This document shows, piece after piece, positions 11,916 to 22,572 of a stretch of 64,000 bases of DNA. Numbering within the stretch: position 1 is the first letter of the stretch; the number at the start of each line of letters is the position of its first letter. Source of the stretch: Ectobius pallidus (lineage: Eukaryota; Arthropoda; Insecta; Blattodea; Ectobiidae); the NCBI GenBank assembly GCA_964059195.1, contig CAXKWD010000005.1, positions 140,827,686-140,891,685 on the forward strand, given 5' to 3'. The notes under the pieces are model-generated. The model was given only the letters and a program-made list of their open reading frames with translations. It made no database searches and was not told the DNA's origin. Made by a program: the position numbers and the translations under genes.

Positions 11916-14742
11916 GAAAATGTTGTTCCTGGTACGGTACATAAAAATAAAACTATGTAAAAAAATATCCCATGAGTAAAATAATGCATGCAATTGACAA
12001 TTTACAGTAAATTATTGTTGATTGAAGATTCATATAACATTATAGGTAGATGCGAAATAGGAAAAGCAAAAATAGGAAAAAAAGATACATTTCTGTCATA
12101 GGAAACTATTTTTGATCTATGTTCAGGTACCTAAAAATCTTAAATGGGTAGAGTGAAGTCCAGGACAAGTTTCACAAAAAATATAGTCTAAGTTATCTCA
12201 AGAAAGTGAAAGAGAAAAGAAAAGATAAGAAAAGTACGAAAGACGAAGACCAGAAATCTAGTATAAATTCACGGACTAGTTCTTAACTATGAAGCATACA
12301 GGAAATTTAGAAAATAAAAGTCTCGTGAATAGACAAGTAGGAATTTAGGAGAGAGAAAATCTACAGTGTTACTGAAGATGCTATGAACGAGGGCGTAGAT
12401 TTTTCGATTAGAATAATTTTTTTAATATAAATTTTCAGTTCAGGTCATTAAGATTTTGCATTACATTGTTTTTAGCGGAACCGGGAATCGAGCTTATGAT
12501 ATCTCATTTTTCACACTGTGTGTACGTGCGTGATCTTTCACTGAGAACTGATACAGAGGCAAATACGACAGTTTTTTGATTTTCAGTAAGTTTCATTTTA
12601 AATATTTACTATTATGTCATAATGGCGTTGACGTAAGTTCTACAAAATGTTCCAATTCACACCCCACTCCTGACACCATTGTGTTGTCTGCCTCGTAGCG
12701 AGCGCGGTTCTGAGAATAAGGAATAGCTGCATGAATTTTGCATTGTGTAACACCTCCTCCTTGGCATGGGAATGACAACATTGCATGAACCACAATATTG
12801 TTACATCATGCATATAAAACACATCTTCACACTGTTTGCCATTCTGTTCCATAGTCTCAGAATTCCTCATCACTTAAAAGTAAGTGAGCTCGTTCTTTCA
12901 GTAACGGTTCAAATTCACAAGGAATCGAAAAGAACAACCTCAACAATGGTGATATTGCTGTATTTTTCTCTTCCTTGCAGTTTCAATGTCTCATTTCAGT
13001 CTCTATCGCTCTCTTTCTGGATACCTGTGTCCACGGACGCAGCGAATTCACACTAAACTAAATTCGCATACAAATTCACACATAGTTTGAGAGAAAAACA
13101 TTATGCACAATGCTACAATTTTTATTTATTTTTATTGAAAGTAAGAAAACCCCTACATGCAAAGCTCACCTTAAGGGGCTGTATATAATATGGCATGCAT
13201 TATGGTTCATTAATTTCCAATTACAAATAATTTATAAATGTATACACGAGGTACATTATTTAGGCCTACATATAAAAATAAAACAAAATGATTTGATTAT
13301 AAGAGTGACGTGAAATGACAGATAATGAACTGAAACATAATTACATAGTCTGATAGTGATCAATATATCTATTTACAATATCAAATAACTTAATATTAGA
13401 ATTTAAAAAAGTTTTATTTGCGATTTAATTTTTTTTGTAATTAAAGATATTCTTTGTTATTGTGGTAATTCATTAAATGTTTTGATTAAAAAATATTTTA
13501 ATTCCTTTATCCCATATGCTGAAGAATGTGTGAGGTATATGTTCTTCACATTGTCTTCACCCTTTTTCTCTGTACTTGTCCATACTAGAAGAAGCTAATT
13601 CTTAATACTGGACGGTCACTATTTTCACTTGCTGGAAATGTTAGAAAAACTTGTGAAATGTGGAAATAAAGAAGTCTGTTCACTTAAAAATAGTTCCAAC
13701 ATTAAGCAGGATACACTTTTGCAAAGCAGCTAGAGTTAGAATTGTCCACATTGTAAGTCGATAACAATCACTGATATATAAATGAAAATGTATGGGTACA
13801 GCCACAACCGCATAATAGAACTCTTACGTAAAAACCGCATATTTTTTCACAGAACCTAACCGCACATCATTTCGCCCATAAATCCAATATTTGATTACAA
13901 GAACTACACAGTAGCAGTATAAGAAAATATAATGATGATTACTAATAAAAACTAATAAACATGATTAGTTGCTAATAAACACAGTACCACAATGACATTG
14001 GCAGATGGCTGAAAATGTTTTTCGGCCTAGCATTTTTACCTTTCCAATGAAGTCTAATAAAAATCTTTCACAGAACTCGTGTCTGTACGCCTGTAATATG
14101 ACTGTTTAGCTTTTAGTGACTAGCCTATGTTTTTAGGTAATTATATAAATGATGAAAGTGCACTTCCTTCAACAATATGGCCGCAATCAACAGAGAAGGT
14201 AGGCCTACATAGAGCAACCAGGAGAAAGCTTTCATATACAATAATTTGCTATCACTTCTATGCAGCGAGCTATCCCGTCTGCATGGGAATACATGTTTTA
14301 AAACAAATAGGCCTTCAGACGGAAACATAACTTGAAAAATATATTCCATTGAGCGATGAATGACTTGAAAGAAAACTTCAGAAAGAAGAGCATTTTTTAT
14401 GCGGACATAATCCTCTTACATGTAGAAACAGCTGCTTCAGCTGAGCACAATTTTTTATAACATTTAGAACAAAGTAATATAATTAGCATTTGTTTAGTTT
14501 GGCTCTCAATGAAGCGTCACTAATGAGGTATTTTATTTTGTTCGCTAATGGGCGAAGATTTGGGTTTTAAAAACTAACATATTTCTTTACAAAAATACAT
14601 TCATTAAAATCATCACAAGAAACTGTTTCGAAAGCAGTTTTCAATAACAAACGATGAGAACTCTTTTAGACATTCTGGGAAAAATACGCATTCAGAGTGT
14701 GGAGAACGAATTCTTTTGCGTTTTAAATAACTTATTAAAAAG
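11916..14742. other. AT-rich stretch without recognised features
   Basis: Several 65-100 codon frames on both strands (for example 12766-13056 plus) have no recognisable motifs. No repeat boundaries identified. Confidence 0.4.
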
Positions 14743-14980
14743 TAAAGCGATCCCTATTACAGGCTGTGAAAGCCCTTAGGGTTCCAGGAATTTGAGGCTC
14801 CCAGGGTTTTAGATTTGCTTCTGGTACTCATTTCTGTTAGGGGCTGAGTCAACCTCAGGGTCATAGTGCCACCAGAAGGATTACTTCAATTGAAAATTCT
14901 CAACGATTTCATCGTGAATCGAACCCACGACGTTCCGGTTTGTAGTGCAGTGCCTCAACCACTACGCCATGGCATACCCC
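14743..14980 (-). mobile_element. tRNA-derived SINE (family of 51445)
   Basis: Minus strand: head GGGGTATGCCATGG, a box A-like CGTAGTGGTTGAGGC, a box B-like GTGGGTTCGATTCACG, then GATGAAATCGTTGAG and the shared CCTTCTGGTGGCACTATG block, ending GTAATAGGGATCGCTTTA. It is colinear with 51445-51727 but lacks a roughly 45-bp internal segment. Flanking direct repeats are too degraded to define. Confidence 0.8.
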
Positions 14981-15547
14981 TTAAGTGAGCCCACAATATT
15001 TAGCTGGACACACATGATTCTCAATCAGCTGCTTCCTGAGGGGCTATTCAATCAGTTCACGAGGTCATGCTAGATTTCCATACAGCCCTGGCAAGGCTGC
15101 CAGGAAAACAAGTAAGAAAAATATAGGAGTCAGACATTAATCAGAAACGTTTCTGGGAAGTAAATATTCCAACATTTACGGTCGTGGAGGTATATACGAC
15201 GTGAAATAAAAATAATCATGCAACTTCTACAGTCCGTTCACTGATGTCTGGATTTCTTTTCGTAAAAACCTTGTCCCACATAAAATTACAAAAAATAGGT
15301 TCTCAGGTATCAGAGTAACCAAACTGTCACATACCAGACTTAAGAAAACAGGGTTTGTCGTAGAGTAGAGTCTAGACGATCAATAATATTGTCAATACTC
15401 CCTTCAATATTGACGGAGGACCATATTGATGGGAATAATGCTGAAGGTAACTATTTGCAAAAAGAAGTGTCAGCTACATCCTATAAAATATGGAATCTCT
15501 TCAATACCGCACACTAGTGAATTCTGTAATCGATCTTAAGTATCTAA
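14981..15547. other. No recognised feature
   Basis: Contains a small perfect hairpin, CCTGGCA/TGCCAGG near 15088, and otherwise nothing supported. Confidence 0.4.
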
Positions 15548-15554
15548 CTTCTAG

Positions 15555-15894
15555 CAAATACAATCTAGACCAATACAGGACACTTTGCGATATATCGGGG
15601 GACAATATTTTGAGCACCATCTAGCGGCCCAACCTGCTACTACTGAATACAATTGCAGTATCTAGACACATATATGTTAAACAGTTTTTAATAGAAGAGC
15701 CGAAATAGCCAGACTCGGCATGTTATGTATAAGAGGTATCTACCTAATGGCTCAGAATAGCATATTACAGTTTATATATGTTTTGAATATATTAATTTTG
15801 CCCCAAGTTTCTAGGTTGTGCCACTAGGAGTGCTGCAAAATCTGTCCCCCATTTCTCTACCAGTAAGTGTCCGGTATTGTCTCTATAGTATTTG
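15555..15894. mobile_element. 340-bp MITE with about 100-bp imperfect TIRs
   Basis: The left arm (from CAAATACAATCTAGACCAAT at 15555) aligns with the complement of the right arm (CAAATACTATAGAGACAATA, ending 15894). Shared blocks are GGACACTT, GGGGGACA, ATTTTG, GCAC and CCTAG.GGC.CAACCT, covering roughly 100 bp per arm. Flanking direct repeats CTTCTAG occur at 15548-15554 and 15895-15901 (7 bp, possibly 8). The superfamily is unclear: a 7-8 bp duplication would fit hAT- or P-like enzymes, but the TIR does not match ends I recognise. Confidence 0.8.
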
Positions 15895-16125
15895 CTTCTA
15901 GGCAGTCACAGAGATAGCATATAAAGAGGGGAAAATGCTAAGATAAGAGAATGAAACAGAAATGCGAACACTAATAGGTATGAACACATTTTTTTAATAT
16001 TCGTCCTGGAGTACTTGACGCTCATTGACATATTTCGTGAAATCCGGCGAATTTTGCGATATTTCGTGGACATAATTTGCTTATCACTGAGCATATATAA
16101 AGCTAAATGTAGCTAAGAAAAGTTA

Positions 16126-16535
16126 TTTTATAAAATGTCGCGCTTATCGCTGTTACCAAAAATATACAGTCTATTTTTTAAATATACCTATAGTCTAACG
16201 ATCATTGACGTCCTTTGCTCGCAAAGAATTCTATATTTCGCTGCAGCTAGTACAAGTAGGAACAAAGAAAATGTACAGAATATAACATATTTGGGAATTC
16301 AAAGTACTCCACCTTTTTATAAAATGTCACGCTTATCGCTGTTACTAAAAAATTTATAAATAATATTAATAATAGTAATAATGAAATAAAATAAAAAATA
16401 CGGCCTTTAACCTATAGCCTATCGATCATTTACGTCCTTTGTTCGCAAAGAGTTCTATATTTCTATGCAGCTGGTAAGAGTAGTGACAAAGAAAATTATG
16501 CAGAATATAACAGATATGGGATTTCAAAGTACTCC
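16126..16535. repeat. Diverged tandem duplication (2 x about 190-220 bp)
   Basis: Unit 1 (16126-16314) and unit 2 (16315-16535) both begin TTTTATAAAATGTC(G/A)CGCTTA, share a GATCATT.ACGTCCTTTG.TCGCAAAGA block and end CAAAGTACTCCA. Unit 2 carries an extra AT-rich insertion (TAATATTAATAATAG...). The frame at 16135-16359 spans the junction and is a by-product. Confidence 0.85.
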
Positions 16536-16587
16536 AACACGATTATAGTAAAATAACTATAGGTACTGAATTGGCGAATAGCAAATT

Positions 16588-16646
<59 letters not shown>
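16588..16646. repeat. Compound (TG)n(GA)n microsatellite
   Basis: About 11 TG units switch at 16609 to about 19 uninterrupted GA units. Confidence 0.95.
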
Positions 16647-16649
<3 letters not shown>

Positions 16650-17857
16650 AGGAAGCTGGACAACTATTTGAGTATAATGCAAAATCGTCAAAAACCTATG
16701 CTTAATCAGTTAACATCTATTGTAAACTTGTAATGCTTCTCTGATGTTTTTAAGATTATCAGAGGGGCTAGGTTTAAATGTGGCTTTTCAGTTTAGGTGG
16801 AAATGGGAAAGATGTTTGTAGTGATGTGAAATGAAATAAATTGATCGAGAGATGGATTGTTTGGTGGATAAGTTACGGAACAATCTCTTATTTTGACGGA
16901 GTGCTAATTAAAAAAAAATGTGAATCTGAACTCTGTTGAAATAATAATTATTAAATATTTATTATGTTCTCCCCTATTGGTACGATAATTGCAGCTCCTA
17001 AACACGAGTTTTGCTGATCTGGGGGCTTTCAAAGGAAGTAGGCTACATAATTATGTAATATTTTGTAATGCTTGGTAATTTTGATAATAAATACATAAAT
17101 AAAATAATAAATAAATTTAATAGGATTAAAAAGCTCAAGAAATACTGGGGAGATTCAATATGCTGTAAGCTAATGTCCCAGCTATATAATATTGAAAATA
17201 ACTTTATAAAATACCTTATTGATTTTCTAAGATATTCTGTAGCCTACTTGTTACTCCTCTATGCTATCTCTTCAAATGTTATTTTACAAAGGAGCACAGA
17301 GCATAGGGCATTTGGGTTGTAGAAGGGAAGACTATCCTCTCACTTCGATCATAAATCTTGTACTCAGAGAGGGCAGCACCATTCATTTCTTCCAGTCGCT
17401 TTAGCCGGAATGCAAAGCATTTCCCCATTGCAAGCCATCAATATGCAACACTGAGCCAAGCCACTCTCTTTCTGCCATTTACTGGGGAAGAGCGGATAAA
17501 CATTATAAATGGATGTAAAAACTAGCCACGTCACTAGGTGTCGATACCATCGCGCAGTGCCCGGCAACATGCATCCCTGGAGAGAAGTGTGCAGTTTTAT
17601 CTTTTTAGCATCGAACAGAGTTCAGTCTTTGTTAAATGCAATTTGGGAAGTGTTCAGTTAAACGCAAAGGATTTTTTGAATAACTGTAGTTTTTCAACCT
17701 CCATCTCGGAGAAAGGAATTAAAAAAAAAAATGATAAATTTAACCCTTAAATGCACGAGATTCATTTTCTCATGCAATTCATAAGCCCATGCCGAACTGC
17801 AAAGGAAACAGATAACATAGGCCTAATAATTAGGCCCATTGTTTATTAATTGTACCT
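16647..17857. other. Mostly unrecognised; one fragment related to the 21-bp foldback repeat
   Basis: At about 17690-17717, TTTCAACCTCCATCTCGGAG followed by AAAGGAATT resembles the arm start of the foldback element at 20451 (TTTCAACCTCAATTTCGGAA followed by AAAGTAATT), as one unit without an array. Otherwise no recognised feature. Confidence 0.35.
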
Positions 17858-17871
17858 TATTCTGTAATTTT

Positions 17872-18216
17872 TATCCTAAATCACGAAGGATGAAATGAGC
17901 TGGACACGTTGCGCGCATGGGGGAAGAAAGACATCTCAAAAATATTCACTGGGAGACCCGAAGGGAAAAGACCACTTGGAAGACCTAGACAATATTATGA
18001 TATATTTCAGAGAAGTAGAATTTGAGAGGGATGGTTGGACGGAGTTAGTACAGAATAGGGTTGAATGGCGGGCTCAGGTAAGCGCAGCAATGAAACTTCG
18101 GGTTCCATAAAATAGATATTAGCTTGATAGATACTATTATAATATTATATAATAGAGATAATACTATCATTTAACTTTCTTAGGAACTGTCTATTGCCAT
18201 TGAGTAAGTAAGTAAG
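17872..18216 (+). mobile_element. 5'-truncated LINE insertion with 14-bp target duplication
   Basis: Bounded by direct repeats TATTCTGTAATTTT (17858-17871 and 18217-18230). It contains the last part of an ORF2-like frame (17895-18110), then about 100 bp of 3' UTR ending in (TAAG)n. The short length, 3' tetramer tail and duplication identify a non-LTR retrotransposon copy truncated at its 5' end. Confidence 0.88.
17895..18110 (+). pseudogene. LINE ORF2 C-terminal tail
   Basis: The frame ends REVEFERDGWTELVQNRVEW, then RAQVSAAMKLRVP and stop. That is the final segment of the insect LINE ORF2 family with consensus GRPEGKRPLGRPRRRWEDN...W..LAQ.R..WRA.V.AAMNLRVP (recalled, not searched). The upstream half is in a shifted frame: in another frame the DNA reads K-x-A-G-H-V-A-R-M-G, so at least one indel has occurred. 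The related copy at 45246-45575 preserves more of this protein. No endonuclease or reverse-transcriptase core remains. Confidence 0.75.
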
Positions 18217-18230
18217 TATTCTGTAATTTT

Positions 18231-18929
18231 ACATGAAATTTAAATTTGTCTTCCAACTTCTTTTCCAAATTACTGAATCCCATAGAATACATTATGAATT
18301 TAAGGGTTAAGAGAAATTGATTGGACTATTGAAATAAAACTATTGAAAATGTGCATTAATGTCGGCAACCTGAAGAGAATATTACAATAGTGTTTTTATA
18401 GGCTTAAATAGCCTATATGGAGCCATTACGTATATTTGTGCTTCACATAATTAAGTTTTGTCCTATATGAACTCTTAAATTAATTATGGTGAACACAGTG
18501 AAGAAATTTTATGTCAATTCATACTTTATGTATATTATGAAAGTAAAATGAAAACATTGGCTCATAATACTAGTACTTTACCAAAAATAAACACAATGAT
18601 CGAGTGATTGAAATGCGTTATCACTCGAAATAATCGAGATTAATCCGGACATAAAACGTATATAATACGTACAACGTCTCCCCGTTTTTTTTATTCAAAA
18701 TTTCGAATATACACAAAGCTCTTATTAAATTCATGATACATATTTGTTATGTCCCGATCATTTAAAGTCGATCGTGTGCTGCTACTTAGGTCTGTAACAG
18801 TCGCCAGTGAGCTGTATAACTTCTGTTATATACCTGTATACCTGTCATGTAAGTTATGAATTAACTTAGGCTACATTACTAAAAAAAAGCATACCGAAAG
18901 GAATAAGTAGGATATAAAATATGAAAAAC
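18231..18929. other. No recognised feature
   Basis: AT-rich DNA between two retroposon insertions; nothing supported. Confidence 0.4.
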
Positions 18930-18964
18930 ACGTATTATAGTAGAATAATATAGGAGAAAAATTC

Positions 18965-19037
18965 CTCCGGCACTGGGACTTGAACCCAGGACCTTTGGCT
19001 ATTCGCGCCAATGCTCTACCAACTGAGCTAAGCCGGA
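18965..19037 (-). tRNA. tRNA-like module (SINE part, probably non-functional)
   Basis: A 73-nt sequence folds canonically: acceptor TCCGGCT/TGCCGGA with one T-T mismatch at the base, D stem GCTC/GAGC, anticodon stem TTGGC/GCCAA, 5-nt variable loop, and T stem CTGGG/CCCAG with loop TTCAAGT. Boxes A (TAGCTCAGTTGGTAGAGC) and B (GGTTCAAGTCC) are near-consensus. The anticodon loop GCGAATA would place GAA at 34-36, but position 33 is C instead of the invariant T. A real decoding tRNA is therefore unlikely. The D and variable arms resemble tRNA-Thr (inference from memory). Confidence 0.7.
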
Positions 19038-19315
19038 GCTCAATTCACAGCGCCAGATGGAACCTCTCTCCTATGACTGATTGCCCTAATGGTCTACCTC
19101 ACAGACAGACAAGGTATGTCATATGCAGTACTGTGAGGCACACTAAGTAGTGATTTCTGTGACCGGGCTCCCACTGTTATTGTACAGTAACATTCAAGAC
19201 AGATATATAAGCATTCATGAGCCACAGATTATTGTCTCTGTTGGACACTAGATGAGAATATTATAGGAGCAATCAGTCATAGGAGAGAGGTTCCATCTGG
19301 CACTGTGAATTGAGC

Positions 19316-19388
19316 TCCGGCTTAGCTCAGTTGGTAGAGCATTGGCGCGAATAGCCAAAGGTCCTGGGTTCAAGTCCCAGTGCCGGAG
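19316..19388 (+). tRNA. tRNA-like module, inverted twin
   Basis: Identical across its 73 nt to the minus-strand module at 18965-19037. It begins TCCGGCTTAGCTCAGTTGG and ends CCCAGTGCCGGAG. It has the same atypical anticodon loop, and the tail GAATTTTTCTCC follows. This copy is joined to the 3' tail found alone at 22993-23040, so it is probably the head of the actual retroposing unit. Confidence 0.7.
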
Positions 19389-19475
19389 GAATTTTTCTCC
19401 TCTAATATTCTCATGTAGTGTCCAACAGAGACAATAATCTGTGGCTCATGAATGCTTATATACGTATTATAGTAG

Positions 19476-19876
19476 TATATTATGCAGCGAGCTTATGACG
19501 AGTGGAGTATGAGGATAGTTTCATAATTTTAATACGAGCATCTTAATTACTATTATACCTAGGTAGGAAAGTTGCTACGACTGGTTTCATTCGGCCATAA
19601 TTTGATGAGATTTTTGGAGTATCTTGCAGTTGATAAAACAAACGATTCTATCTAGGCATTCATTCAGCTGTTAGTTGTTATCTTATGGAATAAATGGCAT
19701 GCGATAATTTTAATATTAAAATTACCATGAGTAGAATAAATTGGTTCTATTTTAAATCAGTTTGAATTGCTATTTTAAAGGCCCTGTAGATTGGTCCGCG
19801 ATTGATACTATCATACCGGATTTACCTAGTTACAAATAGTTCGTTGGAATAACCAATACTTGAATAAACGACAGTA
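19476..19876. other. No recognised feature
   Basis: AT-rich DNA between two insertions. Confidence 0.4.
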
Positions 19877-19884
19877 TTCTAACG

Positions 19885-20137
19885 CAGCGTTTCTCAACCT
19901 ATGGTCCGCAGACCTATGATGCAGATGGTCCGCAGACATAATTAAAAAATATCATAAAGCAAGTGGAAAGTAAAGAAGTAAAACTTTATCACATATTTCG
20001 TTGTAACGACCTATAATTAATACCCGAAATATTAAGAATAGAGGTCTTGTTTTAAAAATAGGATGTAAAATTAGGGGTCCGTAAATTTTTTTAAACATTT
20101 TAGTCGTCCTCTGGTTCAAAAAGGTTGAGAAACGCTG
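19885..20137 (-). mobile_element. hAT-type MITE, 253 bp, copy 2
   Basis: Inverted relative to the copy at 5825. Ends are CAGCGTTTCTCAACC and GGTTGAGAAACGCTG, and the flanks TTCTAACG (19877-19884) and CTCTAACG (20138-20145) match at 7 of 8 bases. The interior matches the 5825 copy end to end. No coding frame. Confidence 0.88.
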
Positions 20138-20145
20138 CTCTAACG

Positions 20146-20422
20146 TATATCAATAAGATAATGTTACGTAAGATTTATTGCGTATTACAGTATGATTGAA
20201 TAACAAATATTTTTGAAACTCTATGAAGCTATTTTACATTATAAACAATCTCTCTAGATAGCGGTACAACAATGTATGCTATAATAAGTAAAGCGAATGT
20301 GAGTCATTTTAAATATCTACAGATATAAATAATATTGTATATTTACAATCCAAGCATTATTTGAAACTCGTTAATGAAATATTTATTGACTTATAGCTAT
20401 TTATGTATCAAATACGCAAAAT
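20146..20422. other. No recognised feature
   Basis: AT-rich spacer between the hAT MITE and the foldback element. Confidence 0.35.
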
Positions 20423-20460
20423 ACCGCTTCAGCGAACGAATCTACACCTTTTCAACCTCA

Positions 20461-20600
20461 ATTTCGGAAAAAGTAATTTCAATTTCGGAAAAAGTCATCT
20501 CAATTTCGGAAAAAGTCATCTCGATTTCGGAAAAAGTAACTTCAATTTCGGAAAAGGTAATTTCAATTTGGGAAAAAGTAACTTCAATTTCGGAAATGCG
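20461..20600 (+). repeat. 21-bp tandem array, left arm (7 units)
   Basis: Because 21 is divisible by three, every frame across the array is an open heptapeptide repeat (for example SEKVISI). The overlapping open frames on both strands (20374-20610, 20403-20621, 20442-20636) are a consequence of the period and not evidence for a gene. Confidence 0.9.
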
Positions 20601-20783
20601 AGTGCTATGAAGAGGGTATAGTAAAGTTGGTACCACACTAGGACAAATGACTCAATCAGAGCGAGATTATGTAGAGAAGTAGCTAGAAGGTGTACCTAAA
20701 TGTTCCAAATAAAACAGTTTTGATTTTCACTGTGGTTTTCATTTTATGCCCCATCGAATGCTTTAAAAAATAGCCCTCGAATT

Positions 20784-20909
20784 TCCGAAATTGAAGTTAC
20801 TTTTTCCGAAATTGAGATTACTTTTTCCGAAATTGAAATTACTTTTTCCGAATTTGAAATTACTTTTTCCGAAATTGAAATTACTTTTTCCGAAATTGAG
20901 GTTGAAATG
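20784..20909 (-). repeat. 21-bp tandem array, right arm (6 units)
   Basis: CCGAAATTGAAATTACTTTTT units at 21-bp spacing, the complement of the left array. Minor unit variants (CCGAATTTG, GAAGTTAC, GAGATTAC) differ from the left arm's variants, so the arms are not recently homogenised along their full length. Confidence 0.9.
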
Positions 20910-20924
20910 GTGTAGAATAGCGGT

Positions 20925-22475
20925 GCATACAATATATTTTTAGTAAAAACTCTCTAAATTATATGAAATGAAATAAAAATACCTTATAATTAATTATAAT
21001 GAAAGGTATAGTCAGCCATTTGTTAACGTCATATTCTCACAGCCACCTGAATCGCAGAACAACATAATAATACTAATCGCTTGTTTGTAAACAATAATGC
21101 ATACGAACTAATATTTATGAAAAGCTTATGCAAATATGAGTGATAACCCCGAGGAAATTTCAATTTAATCCAGAAAAACTGAATTGGAGCTGCTGCCAGT
21201 AAAATCTTGGCATTAGTAGACCGTGAGATGGAATCTATTATTGCAATTAAATGCTGGTGTATCCATGGTCAGCAGTGTTTCTCTTGTGAACCAAGATGTG
21301 AAAAGTTGTTGGCTTATGTTTGTTGTGATACGATGAAGTAGGCTACCGTGTTTTGCTAAAAACCCTGGTAAAGTTTCTGGTTATCATAAAGAAACATGTT
21401 AGACTTAATTTTTGTTTTGTTTTATGACCAAATATAGGCTATGCTTAAATTCATCTTAAAGTTGGTGTGACTGGTTAATGACGTCTGAATTTTTTTTTTA
21501 TATATTTCCATGACGACTTTAGCGTCCTAGGCCGATAAAATTGCATTTTGAATGCAGTTTAAATGCAATTTTTCAGCTTGTTACCAGACCGACAAGCAGC
21601 TGTTTTAGACAGCGTGTACTAAAAATAGCATTAAACATTCAACATATTTATAAGTTATTGTAAAATAGTTGCAATTCATAGATTACAGCACTAGGTTTTC
21701 TTTTTCTTTTTGGTTTCTAGTAATATATATATATATATATATATTTCCAGTTTTTAGTTTATGGCTCAATGTTGTTGACGCTTAATGTTCACTCATTGTA
21801 CTTATTTATAATAGTAAATATGCTTTTATTTGTATTTAACTATAGCCCTAACATGCTGCAGTGCAAAACAAGGCTGCAATAAATGGAGATTCAATAATAA
21901 TAATAATACTAAAAATAATTTAAATAGAGGTTTTCGCCAGAGCATATCGCGGTTTCACTGTCAAATTTAAAACAACTTAATAATATATTATATGTTTATC
22001 AACGCTGACAGACAGCATGAAACTTATTTTCATCTCACTGACAATTGAAACAAGCAGATGAAACTATGTCTGGTGGGGACATGGTACAAAAAAGATCCAT
22101 TTTATCGTAACCATTAATCTACTAATATGTTTTAATGGCGGATAGGAAATTAGGCCATCCATCATGGGATAAATTAGATAGTCATGTGATAAATGATATG
22201 ACGGCAGATCTACAGGCAAACGAAGCTGACGTTGATTATTATGGGAGTGCGTGCACAAGCAAATATCAATTTAAATATGGTTATTGCATCTCTATGGAAA
22301 ATCATTTCTCAACCATGCAGCTACATTGCAAAACTCATTATTGCCCCATTTTTACATAATATGCAGTTGATGAGTTTTAAACAACAGTTGTACATTTAGC
22401 CGTATGGAGCACTAATGTCGGCCTAATAGAAACAATATTGAATGTCGCACAACTAAATTAACATTTCGATACTGT
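20925..22475. other. No recognised feature apart from a short (AT)n
   Basis: A (TA)n tract of about 20 bases lies at 21725-21744. A 74-codon frame at 22135-22359 (plus) is unrecognised. Confidence 0.4.
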
Positions 22476-22572
22476 TTTCTCTTTGTCATTGACGTGTGCA
22501 GTCATCCAACCACATCAGGTACAACGCTACGTTTTGTACAATATAACAATTCCATTAAATGAACTACCCCTG
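22476..22572 (+). repeat. Local dispersed repeat, copy 1
   Basis: Shares CTCTTTGTC.TTGACGT.TGCAGTCAT, CAACCAC.TCAG and ACAATATAA.AAT.CCATTAAA with 23186-23284, about 700 bp away in the same orientation. Identity of the unit is unknown. Confidence 0.65.

Larger units (their letters stand above)
18944..19461. mobile_element. 518-bp element with two inverted tRNA-like modules and 14-bp target duplication
   Basis: Flanked by perfect direct repeats ACGTATTATAGTAG (18930-18943 and 19462-19475). Two nested inverted repeats are visible. The first has 133-bp arms, 18952-19084 and 19269-19401, differing at about one position, each carrying a complete 73-nt tRNA-like cloverleaf. The second has roughly 60-bp arms, about 19204-19267 and 19402-19461, holding a conserved tail (GTGTCCAACAGAGACAATAA and onward). 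The right half reads as a SINE: head, tRNA-like part, tail. The left half is an inverted head-plus-tRNA copy without the tail. Target duplication length suggests LINE-type insertion. A 48-bp tail-only relative with its own 14-bp duplication lies at 22993-23040. Confidence 0.85.
20423..20924. mobile_element. Foldback element with 21-bp repeat arrays as inverted arms
   Basis: The left arm holds seven units of ATTTCGGAAAAAGTAATTTCA type at an exact 21-bp period (unit starts 20461, 20482, 20503, 20524, 20545, 20566, 20587). The right arm (20784-20909) holds six in inverse orientation at the same period. Inversion extends outward through CTACACC.TTTCAACCTC and less perfectly to ACCGCT/AGCGGT, and inward through CTTCAATTTCGGAAAT.CGAG. 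A spacer of about 175 bp has no transposase. Long inverted arms built of short tandem repeats are typical of Foldback/Galileo-type elements. No clear target duplication was found, so ends are approximate. Confidence 0.75.

Noticed and set aside
18965..19388. Two functional tRNA-Phe (GAA) genes in inverted orientation
   Set aside because: Position 33 is C and 37 is T in the loop, there is a mismatch at the acceptor base, and both lie inside a retroposon with target duplications.
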